A DNA stretch of 64,000 nt from Actinomadura terrae (GTDB lineage Bacteria > Actinomycetota > Actinomycetes > Streptosporangiales > Streptosporangiaceae), in contig NZ_JAICDG010000001.1 of assembly GCF_022751215.1 (NCBI RefSeq), forward strand, positions 1,674,001 to 1,738,000, read 5' to 3'. The notes under the pieces were generated by a model, which was not told the DNA's origin, ran no database searches, and worked only from the letters and a program-made list of their open reading frames with translations. This document shows positions 36,369 through 44,880 of the stretch, piece by piece. Numbering within the stretch: the first letter of the stretch is position 1; every line of letters starts with the position of its first letter. Both the position numbers and the translations under genes were made by a program.

Positions 36369-37292
36369 ATGACCGACATGGGGGGATCTGATCCGAGCGG
36401 GGACACCGGGGGAGAGGTCGGCGGAGAGGTCGCGCGCTACTTCCGGCATCCGGCGCTGCCGGAGGTCGATCTGCTGCGGGCCAGGTACGTGACGCACAGG
36501 TTCACCCGGCACGCGCACCCCGGGCACACGTTCGCGCTGATCGAGTCGGGCGTCGAGGAGTTCGACCTGCCGGGCGGGCCGGAGCGGGCGGGTGCGGGCT
36601 CGATCGCGGCCGTCAACCCGGGCGTCGTCCACACCGGGCAGGCGGGCGTGCCCGAGGGCTGGACGTACCGGGTGATCTACCCGCCGGTGGAGCTGGTCAG
36701 CGGGATCGCCCGGGAGCTGGGCGCCCCGCGCGGTACGCTAGCGTTCCCGGCCGTGCTGGACGACCCCGCCACGGCGCGACGGCTGCGCGCGTTCCACCGG
36801 GCCGGCGAGAAGGGGGACGCGCTGGCCGCCTCGTCCCTGCTGCGGATCGCGCTGGCGGGGCTGCTGACCCGGCACGCGAGGCACGTGCGGGGGGAGGCCG
36901 GGCCCGCCGCGCTGCCCCCGGCCGTCCGCGACGCGCGGGACATCCTGGACGCGAGCCTCCTCGACCCGCCGTCCCTGGACGAGCTGGCCGAGCTGGTGGG
37001 TGCGCGCCCGTTCCCCCTGATGAGGGCGTTCCGGGAGCGGGTGGGGCTGCCGCCGCACGCGTACCTGAACCAGGCGAGGGTGCGGGCGGCGCGGGCGCTG
37101 CTCGACGAGGGGCTGCGCCCGGCGGACGTGGCGGCCCGCACGGGCTTCGCCGACCAGGCCCACCTGACCCGCCACTTCAAGCGGACGGTCGGCGTCCCGC
37201 CGGGCGCCTACCAGAACGCCGCCCGCCGGGCCGGGGACGGCGCGTCACGCGCGCGGCCGAGCACCGAGCGTAGTGGGACGGACGGGACGTAA
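36369..37292 (+). CDS. AraC-family transcriptional regulator
   Basis: A 307-residue AraC regulator with an N-terminal cupin-like sensing domain (FTRHAHPGHTFALIESG, GSIAAVNPGVVHTGQ). The C-terminal double helix-turn-helix is LDELAELVGARPFPLMRAF and LRPADVAARTGFADQAHLTR, ending HFKRTVGVPPGAYQ. No ribosome-binding site precedes the ATG at 36369; a leaderless start or ATG 36378 is possible. It diverges from the chorismate mutase leader and lies near azlCD, which regulators of this type often control. Confidence 0.92.
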   Translation: MTDMGGSDPSGDTGGEVGGEVARYFRHPALPEVDLLRARYVTHRFTRHAHPGHTFALIESGVEEFDLPGGPERAGAGSIAAVNPGVVHTGQAGVPEGWTYRVIYPPVELVSGIARELGAPRGTLAFPAVLDDPATARRLRAFHRAGEKGDALAASSLLRIALAGLLTRHARHVRGEAGPAALPPAVRDARDILDASLLDPPSLDELAELVGARPFPLMRAFRERVGLPPHAYLNQARVRAARALLDEGLRPADVAARTGFADQAHLTRHFKRTVGVPPGAYQNAARRAGDGASRARPSTERSGTDGT

Positions 37293-37468
37293 GGGACGAC
37301 GGCGCGTCGGGTCCCCGGCGGCGCGGGATGGGGGTTAGGCTCTCAGCACCGCGTCGTTCCGGGGGCCCTCCCGGAGTGGCGATCTTCCCCCGGGACCGAT
37401 GGCGACGAACACGTGCGAATCCGTACGTGGGCGTTCGCATGTCGACGAGCACACCAGGAGGCCCAGGC

Positions 37469-40400
37469 GTGGCGGAGTCGTTCGTTCATCTGCATGTCCA
37501 TACGGAGTACTCCATGCTCGACGGAGCGGCCCGGTTGAAGCAGATGTTCGAGGAGGTCGGGCGGCAGAAGATGCCGGCGATCGCCATGACCGACCACGGC
37601 AACATGCACGGCGCCTACGACTTCCACAAGCAGGCGACGGCGGCCGGGGTGACGCCGATCATCGGGATCGAGGCGTACATGGCGCCGGAGTCCCGCTACC
37701 ACAAGAAGAAGGTCCACTGGGGCGAGCCGAGCCAGAAGCGCGACGACGTCTCCGGCGGCGGGCTGATCAACCACAAGACGCTGTGGGCGCGCAACCGGAC
37801 GGGCCTGCACAACCTGTTCAAGCTGTCCAGCCGCGCCTACACCGAGGGCTTCGTCTTCAAGTACGCGCGTATGGACGAGGAGCTGCTCGCCGAGCACGCC
37901 GACGGGCTGATGGCGACGACCGGCTGCCCGTCGGGGAAGGTGCAGACGCGGCTGCGGCTCGGCCAGTTCGACGAGGCGCTGAAGGCCGCCGCGACCTTCC
38001 AGGAGATCCTCGGCAAGGACAACTACTTCCTGGAGCTGATGGACCACGGCCTCGACATCGAGCGCCGCGTCCGGCAGGGCCTGATCGACATCGGCAAGAA
38101 GCTGAACATCAAGCCGGTGGTGACCAACGACTCGCACTACACCCACGAGTCGGAGTCGACGGCGCACGACGCGCTGCTGTGCGTGCAGGTGGGCAAGCAG
38201 CTCGCCGACCCCGACCGGTTCCGGTTCGACGGCAGCGGCTACTACATCAAGACCGCCGACGAGATGCGGTCGATCGACTCGTCCGACATCTGGCTCGAGG
38301 GCTGCAAGAACACGCTGCTGATCGCCGAGCGGGTCGACCCCACGGGCATGTTCGAGTACCGCGACCTCAGCCCGCGCTTCCCCGTCCCCGAGGGCGAGAC
38401 GGAGGAGAGCTGGTTCCGCAAGGAGGTCTGGAAGGGCCTGGAGCGCCGCTTCCCCGACGGGCTGCCCGACGGGTACAAGGAGCAGGCCGAGTACGAGATG
38501 GGCGTCATCCTCGGCAAGGGCTACCCGTCCTACTTCCTCGTCGTCGCGGACTTCATCATGTGGGCGAAGGAGAACGGCATCCTGGTCGGCCCGGGACGCG
38601 GCAGCGCGGCGGGCTCGCTGATCGCCTACGCGATGGGCATCACCGACCTCGACCCGATCCCGCACGGGCTGATCTTCGAGCGGTTCCTGAACCCCGAGCG
38701 CGCGTCCATGCCCGACATCGACATCGACTTCCCTGAAGACCGGCGGGCGGAGGTCATCCGCTACACCACCGAGAAGTGGGGCGCGGACAAGGTCTCCTTC
38801 ATCGCCACGTTCGGCACCATCAAGGCGAAGGCCGCCATCAAGGACGCGGGCCGCGTCCTCGGCTTCCCCTACGCGCTCGGCGACCGGATCTCCAAGGCGT
38901 TCCCGCCCGCCGTCATGGGCAAGGACATCCCGCTCTCCGGCATCTTCGACGACAAGCACCCGCGCCACGGCGAGGCGGGCGAGCTGCGCAAGCTGTACGA
39001 GGAAGAGACCGACGTCAAGCAGATCATGGACCTGGCGCAGGGTCTGGAGGGGCTGATCCGGCAGACCGGCGTGCACGCCGCCGGGATCATCATGTCCGGT
39101 GAGACGATCACCGACCACGTCCCGATCATGCGCCGGGACGCCGACGGCGCGATCATCACGCAGTTCGACTACCCGACCTGCGAGACGCTCGGCCTGCTGA
39201 AGATGGACTTCCTCGGCCTGCGCAACCTGACGATCATCGACGACGCGCTGAAGGGCATCAAGAAGAACAAGGGCGTGGACGTCGACCTGCTGTCGCTGCC
39301 GCTGGACGACCAGCCGACCTACGACCTGCTCGCGCGCGGCGACACGCTCGGCGTGTTCCAGTTCGACGGCGGCCCGATGCGCTCGCTGCTGCGGCTGATG
39401 AAGCCCGACAACTTCGAGGACATCTCCGCCGTCGGCGCCCTGTACCGGCCGGGACCGATGGGCGCGAACTCCCACACCAACTACGCGCTCCGCAAGAACG
39501 GCCAGCAGGAGATCACCCCGATCCACCCCGAGCTGGAGGAGCCGCTCCGCGAGATCCTCGACACGACCTACGGCCTGATCGTCTACCAGGAGCAGGTCAT
39601 GGCGATCGCGCAGAAGGTGGCGGGCTACACGCTCGGCAAGGCGGACCTGCTCCGCCGCGTCATGGGCAAGAAGAAGAAGGCCGAGCTGGACGCCCAGTTC
39701 GTCGGGTTCGAGCAGGGCATGATCGACAACGGCTTCTCCAAGGAGGCCGTGAAGACGCTGTGGGACATCCTCGTCCCGTTCTCCGACTACGCCTTCAACA
39801 AGGCGCACTCGGCCGCCTACGGGCTGGTCTCCTACTGGACGGCCTACCTGAAGGCCAACTACCCGGCCGAGTACATGGCGGGCCTGCTGACCTCCGTCGG
39901 TGACGACAAGGACAAGAGCGCCCTCTACCTGTCGGAGTGCCGCCGGATGGGGCTGAAGGTCCTGCCGCCGGACGTCAACACCTCCGAGGCCGACTTCACC
40001 CCGCTCGGCGACACCGAGATCCGGTTCGGGCTGTCGGCCGTCCGCAACGTCGGCACGAACGTCGTGGACGGCATCGTCGCGGCCCGCCGCGAGAAGGGCG
40101 CCTACGCCGACTTCAACGACTTCCTGAGCAAGGTCCCGCCGATCGTCTGCAACAAGCGGGTCGTGGAGTCGCTGATCAAGGCGGGCGCCTTCGACGAGCT
40201 CGGCCACCGCCGCAAGGCGCTGCTGATGGTGCACGAGCAGGCGATCGACTCGGTCATCGACATCAAGCGCAAGGAGGCCATCGGCCAGGACTCCCTGTTC
40301 GGCGCGCTGGAGGACGACGACGCCGAGGACGCCTTCGCCGTCGTGATCCCCGACAGCGAGGAGTGGGACAAGACCACCCTGCTCGCCTTCGAGCGGGAGA

Positions 40401-40999
40401 TGCTCGGCCTGTACGTCTCCGACCACCCGCTCCTCGGCGTCGAGCACATCCTGGAGCGCGAGGCCGACTGCACGATCGCCGTCCTGAACGAGGGCGAGCG
40501 CCCCGACGGCCAGGTCGTGATCGTCGCCGGGCTGCTGTCGGGCCTGCAGCGCAAGGTCACCAAGCAGGGCAACTCCTGGGCCATGTTCCAGCTGGAGGAC
40601 CTGGGCGGCTCCATCGAGGTCATGTGCTTCCCCTCGTCCTACCAGCTCTGCTCGACCCTCCTCGCCGAGGACGCGATCCTCGTCGTCAAGGGCCGGCTGG
40701 ACCGCCGCGAGGACGTCGCGAAGATCATCGCCATGGAGGTCGTCCAGCCCGACCTGACGATCACCGACGCGACCGGCCCGCTGTCGGTGACGCTCCCGCT
40801 GAGCCGCTGCATCCCGCCGACGGTCACGCGCCTCAAGGAGGTGCTGATCACCTACCCGGGCACGGCGGAGGTGCACCTGCACCTACAGAACGGCCCGCGC
40901 ACCACGGTCGTCCGCCTGGACGACCGCCTGCGCGTGGCCCCGTCCCCCGCCCTGATGGGCGACCTCAAACAACTCCTAGGCCCCTCCTGCCTCGGCTGA
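37469..40999 (+). CDS. dnaE: DNA polymerase III alpha subunit DnaE1
   Basis: A 1176-residue replicative polymerase. The N-terminal PHP domain begins FVHLHVHTEYSMLDGAARL with the histidine pairs of an active PHP site, suggesting intrinsic 3'-5' exonuclease as shown for mycobacterial DnaE1. Catalytic residues are in P415-D-I-D-I-D-F, with GPGRGSAAGSLIAYAMGI before them. Helix-hairpin-helix and OB domains follow (QRKVTKQGNSWAMFQLED). GTG 37469 is preceded by a perfect AGGAGG and gives MAESFVHLH; the upstream ATG 37439 lacks one. A typical housekeeping replicase. Confidence 0.95.
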   Translation: MAESFVHLHVHTEYSMLDGAARLKQMFEEVGRQKMPAIAMTDHGNMHGAYDFHKQATAAGVTPIIGIEAYMAPESRYHKKKVHWGEPSQKRDDVSGGGLINHKTLWARNRTGLHNLFKLSSRAYTEGFVFKYARMDEELLAEHADGLMATTGCPSGKVQTRLRLGQFDEALKAAATFQEILGKDNYFLELMDHGLDIERRVRQGLIDIGKKLNIKPVVTNDSHYTHESESTAHDALLCVQVGKQLADPDRFRFDGSGYYIKTADEMRSIDSSDIWLEGCKNTLLIAERVDPTGMFEYRDLSPRFPVPEGETEESWFRKEVWKGLERRFPDGLPDGYKEQAEYEMGVILGKGYPSYFLVVADFIMWAKENGILVGPGRGSAAGSLIAYAMGITDLDPIPHGLIFERFLNPERASMPDIDIDFPEDRRAEVIRYTTEKWGADKVSFIATFGTIKAKAAIKDAGRVLGFPYALGDRISKAFPPAVMGKDIPLSGIFDDKHPRHGEAGELRKLYEEETDVKQIMDLAQGLEGLIRQTGVHAAGIIMSGETITDHVPIMRRDADGAIITQFDYPTCETLGLLKMDFLGLRNLTIIDDALKGIKKNKGVDVDLLSLPLDDQPTYDLLARGDTLGVFQFDGGPMRSLLRLMKPDNFEDISAVGALYRPGPMGANSHTNYALRKNGQQEITPIHPELEEPLREILDTTYGLIVYQEQVMAIAQKVAGYTLGKADLLRRVMGKKKKAELDAQFVGFEQGMIDNGFSKEAVKTLWDILVPFSDYAFNKAHSAAYGLVSYWTAYLKANYPAEYMAGLLTSVGDDKDKSALYLSECRRMGLKVLPPDVNTSEADFTPLGDTEIRFGLSAVRNVGTNVVDGIVAARREKGAYADFNDFLSKVPPIVCNKRVVESLIKAGAFDELGHRRKALLMVHEQAIDSVIDIKRKEAIGQDSLFGALEDDDAEDAFAVVIPDSEEWDKTTLLAFEREMLGLYVSDHPLLGVEHILEREADCTIAVLNEGERPDGQVVIVAGLLSGLQRKVTKQGNSWAMFQLEDLGGSIEVMCFPSSYQLCSTLLAEDAILVVKGRLDRREDVAKIIAMEVVQPDLTITDATGPLSVTLPLSRCIPPTVTRLKEVLITYPGTAEVHLHLQNGPRTTVVRLDDRLRVAPSPALMGDLKQLLGPSCLG

Positions 41000-41010
41000 C
41001 CTCGTCCTCA

Positions 41011-41040
41011 CGGGCCGGTCAGGCGCACCTGCCCGGCCCG
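41011..41040 (+). terminator. Hairpin downstream of dnaE
   Basis: CGGGCCGG (41011-41018) pairs with CCGGCCCG (41033-41040), eleven bases after the dnaE stop. No U-run follows, which is common for actinobacterial terminators. A second stem-loop, CAGATTC/GAATCTG, lies at 41096-41120. Confidence 0.55.
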
Positions 41041-41126
41041 CACCAGTGGTAAGCCCAGCCCGCGACAACCGAAACGTCGCGATCGCGTCCGAAGGCAGAT
41101 TCGAGCGAAGCAAGAATCTGATCGCG

Positions 41127-41331
41127 CAGCGAGCCGCCAGGCGAGTCCGGAGCGATGCCAGCGATCGCCGCGGTGTCCGTTGAAGGAGGGCGCTCTAGCG
41201 CCTGACGCCGAGGGCACTGCAATAAGCACAGCGAGCCGCCAGGCGAGTCCGGAGCGATGCCAGCGATCGCCGCAGTGTCCGCCGAAGGAAGGCGCTCTAT
41301 GCGCCTGACGCCAAGGGCACTGCCATAGGCA
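41127..41331. repeat. 102-bp tandem duplication at a gene 3' end
   Basis: Two near-identical units occupy 41127-41228 and 41229-41331, differing at a handful of bases and one insertion. Each carries, on the reverse strand, the core CTCGCCTGGCGGCTCG (41130-41145 and 41232-41247) shared with the intergenic repeats at 27.3 and 63.4 kb. The right unit includes the last codons of the DUF6882 gene, so the left unit is a duplicated copy of that gene end plus its flank. Confidence 0.85.
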
Positions 41332-42007
41332 CAGCTTCCCAGTGGATGAAGCGGCCGAGGTTGTCGAAGTGGGCCCGGGTGGTGCCGCCTTCGGGGGGGT
41401 GGAGTTCGGTGAGGACGTCCGTCTGGCGGTAGGGGACGCGGTGGTGGGACAGGAGCCCGGCCAGCGTGAGGCGGGGCTCGTGCGGGAACAGGCTCGCGGC
41501 GTTCGACAGCAGGCGCGGGACGGGGACGGGGTCCCAGCCGGCGGGCGGGGCCTGCGGGTCGTCCACGTGGAGGTAGGCGGAGCCGCCGTCGTAGCCGGCG
41601 CCGATGTAGCCGGCGCCGCCGAGGACGCCGCCGGCGGCCATCGCGACGAGTTCGCCCCCGTGCCCGGCGGGGCCCTCGTACCAGGACAGGTCGACCTCGG
41701 GGGTGGTGAACTCGGTGACGCCGAGGCGCTCGCCGAGGGTCCGGATGATCAGTGTCGGGGCGACGGCGGGGTGGTCGGGGCCGAACTGGGGGTTGGCCCA
41801 GCCCCAGAGCCAGGTGCGCTCGCGGGCGGCGTAGCTGCCGAGCAGCGAGACACGGACGGTGACGCCGCCGCTGGCGTAGGTGCGGGCGGTGAGGTCGGCG
41901 CTCCAGTCCTCGCGCGGGAGGAACTCGGCGAGCGTCTCCTGCCGTTGCAGGACGACGGCCGCCAGGGCGGCGCCGAGGCGTTCGAACGCGGGACTGAATC
42001 CGGACAT
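41297..42007 (-). CDS. DUF6882 domain protein
   Basis: A 236-residue cytoplasmic protein resembling the DUF6882 family; function unknown. No membrane segment or known catalytic motif is evident. Tryptophan-rich stretches such as RTWLWGWANPQFGPDHP look like the family signature. The ATG at 42007 is used. A GATAAT -10-like hexamer nine bases upstream suggests leaderless transcription, and a GTG at 42016 is an alternative. The final codons lie in the tandem duplication. Family assignment is by recall. Confidence 0.7.
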   Translation of the reverse strand: MSGFSPAFERLGAALAAVVLQRQETLAEFLPREDWSADLTARTYASGGVTVRVSLLGSYAARERTWLWGWANPQFGPDHPAVAPTLIIRTLGERLGVTEFTTPEVDLSWYEGPAGHGGELVAMAAGGVLGGAGYIGAGYDGGSAYLHVDDPQAPPAGWDPVPVPRLLSNAASLFPHEPRLTLAGLLSHHRVPYRQTDVLTELHPPEGGTTRAHFDNLGRFIHWEAVPMAVPLASGA

Positions 42008-42138
42008 GTCGGGCACATTATCCCAGTGATCGAGGCGGCTGTGGGCGGGAATCGGGCACCTTGTGACGGTCGATCCGGCCGACGCGGGCAGGCTAGGCTT
42101 TCGCTGTCAGACGACACTTCCACCAAGGAGCGTACGAG

Positions 42139-42741
42139 GTGCGGCGACCGGCCGGGAGGCTCTTGGCGACCTGGGTCGCCACCACCGCCGTCGTGGCGCT
42201 GCTCGGGCCGCCCCTCGGGCTGCTGTGGGCGAAGACCGTCCCGACGGTGCGGTACGTGATCGTGCAGGGCGAGCCGCTGCTCGCCGATCCCGAGGGGCAG
42301 GGCCCGATCGGCGTCGACGTCCGGTTCGCGCTGATCGCGCTCGTCGCCGGGCTCTGCTGCGGCGCCGCCGCGTACGCGGCGGGCCGCCGGTTCGACGACG
42401 TCGCGCTGCTGCTCGGGCTGGTCGCGGGCGGTGTGGCGGCGTCGGTGCTCGCGTGGCGGACCGGCCACATGATCGGTCTGGACGGCTACCACGACGCGGT
42501 CCGCCGCGGCCGCGACGGCACTCTCGTCGACGGCGTCGCCGACCTGCGCGCCAAGGGCGTGCTGGTGTTCTGGCCGGTGCTCGCGGTCGCCGCCTACGGG
42601 CTGCTGGAGTTGGTGTTCCGGCGGCTACCCGCGGGCGATGGCGGCGAGCACGGCGCCGGTGAGGCGGACGAGGTCGGCGGGGGAGAGCTCGATCTCCAGT
42701 CCGCGCCGTCCGGCGGAGACGTAGAGGGTCCCGAACGCTGA
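42139..42741 (+). CDS. DUF2567-like membrane protein
   Basis: A 200-residue membrane protein with four hydrophobic segments (VATTAVVALLGPPLGLLW, ALIALVAGLCCGAAAYAAG, VALLLGLVAGGVAASVLAW, VFWPVLAVAAYGLLELVF) and a non-conserved Gly/Glu-rich tail. It resembles actinobacterial DUF2567 proteins, whose function is unknown. GTG 42139 has AAGGAG eight bases upstream. The last 117 bp overlap the convergent ybaK gene, so the tail is probably dictated by that overlap. Confidence is moderate for family, good for coding. Confidence 0.75.
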   Translation: MRRPAGRLLATWVATTAVVALLGPPLGLLWAKTVPTVRYVIVQGEPLLADPEGQGPIGVDVRFALIALVAGLCCGAAAYAAGRRFDDVALLLGLVAGGVAASVLAWRTGHMIGLDGYHDAVRRGRDGTLVDGVADLRAKGVLVFWPVLAVAAYGLLELVFRRLPAGDGGEHGAGEADEVGGGELDLQSAPSGGDVEGPER

Positions 42742-43122
42742 GGCTGACGCGTCCAGCACGGTCGGCAGCCTGCGGCGCTGGCCGAGCGGGCTGATCCCGC
42801 CGACGACGTACCCGGTGGCGCGCTCGGCGTCGGCCGGGTCGGCCATCCGCGCCTTCTTCCCGCCCGCGGCGGCGGCGAACGCCTTCAGGTCCAGCGTGGC
42901 CGAAACCGGCACGATGCCGACGGTGAGCCGCCCGTCCACTTCGGTGAGCAGGGTCTTGAAGACGCGTTCGGGCGGCAGGCCGAGGGCGTCGGCGGCGGCC
43001 TGCCCGTAGGACGCGGCGTCCGGGTCGGCGTCGAAGGCGTGCAGCGTGAACTCGATCCCGGCCTTGGCGGCGGCGAGGGTGGCCGGTGTCCCCTTGGCCC
43101 CCTTGGCTTTGGCAGCGCTCAT
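42625..43122 (-). CDS. ybaK: Cys-tRNA(Pro) deacylase YbaK/EbsC
   Basis: A 165-residue trans-editing protein of the YbaK/ProX superfamily that hydrolyses mischarged Cys-tRNA-Pro. Family features include GLPPERVFKTLLTEVDGRL, VPVSATLDLKAFAAAAGGKK and GYVVGGISPLGQRRRLP. A Lys-rich start (MSAAKAKGAKG) precedes the domain. The length is standard. Its 3' end overlaps the convergent membrane protein gene by 117 bp. Confidence 0.92.
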   Translation of the reverse strand: MSAAKAKGAKGTPATLAAAKAGIEFTLHAFDADPDAASYGQAAADALGLPPERVFKTLLTEVDGRLTVGIVPVSATLDLKAFAAAAGGKKARMADPADAERATGYVVGGISPLGQRRRLPTVLDASASAFGTLYVSAGRRGLEIELSPADLVRLTGAVLAAIARG

Positions 43123-43145
43123 GCGGGACAGTCTGCCCGCCCCGC

Positions 43146-43817
43146 TCAGTTGGGGTTGAACGAGCCGTCGAGGAACTGGCCCGCCGGGATCGTCGGCAGC
43201 GCGTCCATGATGCGGTTCTCGCGGGAGAGCAGCTCGCGTTCGGCCGCGAGCCGGTGCGCGGCGTCCTCGGCCTCCAGCAGCCGCTGCTTCTCGTGCCCGT
43301 CCAGGACGAGCGAGGCGGCGACGACGTAGGACAGCCGGACCGGGTCGTCCGGCAGCTCGGGGCCGTCCGGGTCGCCGCCGGGCGCGATCCCCACCGCGCG
43401 CAGCCGCTCCCGGTACAGCCGGAACAGCCGCCGGACGCGGCGCGCGGCCGCCTCGGGCGCGCTGCCGGGCTCCTCGGGCAGGAACTCCACCTCGCCCTGG
43501 AGGTAGGGGCGGGACCGGTCCAGGCCCTTCAGCCGGAACCGGCGGGTCCCGGTGGTCACGATGTCGTACCGGCCGTCCGGGCGGGGCGCCACCTCGCGCA
43601 CCTCGGCGACGCAGCCGACCTCCGCCAGGCGCCGGGCGCCGTCGTCGCCGACCTCGTGGCCGAGCTCGATGCCGACGACGCCGAACCGGCGCGGCTCGGG
43701 CCGCTCCAGCAGGTCGGCGATCAGCAGGCGGTAGCGCCCCTCGAACAGGCGCAGCGGCAGCACCAGCCCCGGGAACAGGACGGTGCCCAGCGGGAACAGG
43801 GCGAGCCGCTCGGTCAC
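43146..43817 (-). CDS. LON N-terminal substrate-binding domain protein
   Basis: A 223-residue stand-alone Lon N-domain (PUA-like) protein without ATPase or protease domains. Signature text: LFPLGTVLFPGLVLPLRLFE, GRYRLLIADLL, GVVGIELGHE, GCVAEVREV and TTGTRRFRL. Such proteins are common in actinobacteria and may bind substrates or partners; the role is unclear. GTG 43817 has GGGAG upstream. It lies 23 bases before the ybaK start on the same strand, so the two could be co-transcribed. Confidence 0.9.
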   Translation of the reverse strand: MTERLALFPLGTVLFPGLVLPLRLFEGRYRLLIADLLERPEPRRFGVVGIELGHEVGDDGARRLAEVGCVAEVREVAPRPDGRYDIVTTGTRRFRLKGLDRSRPYLQGEVEFLPEEPGSAPEAAARRVRRLFRLYRERLRAVGIAPGGDPDGPELPDDPVRLSYVVAASLVLDGHEKQRLLEAEDAAHRLAAERELLSRENRIMDALPTIPAGQFLDGSFNPN

Positions 43818-43985
43818 AGGGTTCTCCCACGCTCGCGGGACGCCTCCGGCACGGCGCCCCGTGCGCCAGCGTACGCCGGGACCGGTGATCGCCCCATTGT
43901 GGAATTCTCACAATTTGAAGCGGCGGGCCACTTTCCGCCGATTGGCCCTGCGGCCCGGCGCGCGGTGGCGGGTAGCGTCACGATC

Positions 43986-44801
43986 ATGCGCATGCTCGTC
44001 GTGGACGCCTTCACCGCGCGCCCGTTCGCCGGCAACCCCGCCGGGGTGTGCCTGCTCCAGGACGCCGCCGACGCGGGCTGGATGCAGCGGGTCGCCGCCG
44101 AGATGAAGCACTCGGAGACCGCGTTCGTCCGCCCCCTGCCGGACGCGGACGCCGACTACGAGCTGCGCTGGTTCACGCCGCTCGTCGAGGTCGCGCTGTG
44201 CGGGCACGCGACGCTGGCGAGCGCCCACGTCCTCTACGACACCGGGACCGTCGACCCGGGCCGCCCGATCCGGTTCCGGACGCTCGGCAGCGGCGTGCTC
44301 ACCGTCGCCCCCGCCGCCGGCGGGTCGCTGTCGATGGACTTCCCCGCCGTCCCCGCCGCGCCGGTGGAGCCGCCGGAGGGCCTCGCGGCGGGGCTCGGCG
44401 TCCCGCTGCTGTGGACGGGCCGGACCGCCCAGAACGACCTGCTCGTCGAGATCGCCGACGAGGCGACGGTGCGGAGCCTGGCCGTCGAGGTCGCCGAGCT
44501 CGCCCGCGTCGACGTCCGCGCCGTGATCGCCACGGCCGCCGCCGAGTCGGCGGAGGGGGAGTACGACTTCGTCTCCCGGGTGTTCGCCGTGCGGGTGCTG
44601 CCCGGCGACGGCGAGGACCCGGTGACCGGGTCGGCGCACTGCACGCTCGCCCCGTTCTGGGCCGGACGGCTCGGCCGCACCGCCCTGACCGGCTACCAGG
44701 CGTCCGAGCGCGGCGGCCACGTCCGGACCGAACTGCGCGGGGACCGGGTGGTCCTCACCGGCACCGCCGTCACCGTCCTGGACGGGACGCTGCGGATCTG
44801 A
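43986..44801 (+). CDS. PhzF-family isomerase
   Basis: A 271-residue PhzF-superfamily protein (diaminopimelate-epimerase fold). Motifs: MLVVDAFTARPFAGNPAGV, the catalytic glutamate in MKHSETAFV, ELRWFTPLVEVALCGHATLA, and GEDPVTGSAHCTLAPFW. Stand-alone members have unknown isomerase substrates; there is no phenazine cluster here, so phenazine synthesis is not implied. ATG 43986 is used (ATG 43992 possible). TAGCGT seven bases upstream suggests a leaderless transcript. A hairpin follows the gene. Confidence 0.9.
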   Translation: MRMLVVDAFTARPFAGNPAGVCLLQDAADAGWMQRVAAEMKHSETAFVRPLPDADADYELRWFTPLVEVALCGHATLASAHVLYDTGTVDPGRPIRFRTLGSGVLTVAPAAGGSLSMDFPAVPAAPVEPPEGLAAGLGVPLLWTGRTAQNDLLVEIADEATVRSLAVEVAELARVDVRAVIATAAAESAEGEYDFVSRVFAVRVLPGDGEDPVTGSAHCTLAPFWAGRLGRTALTGYQASERGGHVRTELRGDRVVLTGTAVTVLDGTLRI

Positions 44802-44810
44802 TCTTCAGGG

Positions 44811-44831
44811 GCGTCTCGGCACGTGAGACGC
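44811..44831 (+). terminator. Stem-loop between phzF-like gene and hisD
   Basis: GCGTCTC (44811-44817) and GAGACGC (44825-44831) form a 7-bp stem nine bases after the stop of the PhzF-family gene. No U-run. It may terminate that gene before the his promoter. Confidence 0.5.
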
Positions 44832-44868
44832 TGTACGGGCGATGCGCCGGTGACCCGTGCGCACTCCG

Positions 44869-44874
44869 TAGACT
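44869..44874 (+). promoter_or_regulatory. -10 element of leaderless hisD
   Basis: TAGACT, six bases before the GTG at 44881. With no ribosome-binding site present, transcription likely starts at the GTG. No strong -35. Confidence 0.6.
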
Positions 44875-44880
44875 GGGCGG

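Noticed and set aside
41127..41331. CRISPR array or insertion sequence
   Set aside because: Only two long direct copies without spacers, no cas genes, no transposase and no terminal inverted repeats.
43986..44801. Phenazine biosynthesis because of the PhzF-family gene
   Set aside because: No other phz genes are nearby; stand-alone PhzF-like proteins are common and unrelated to phenazines.
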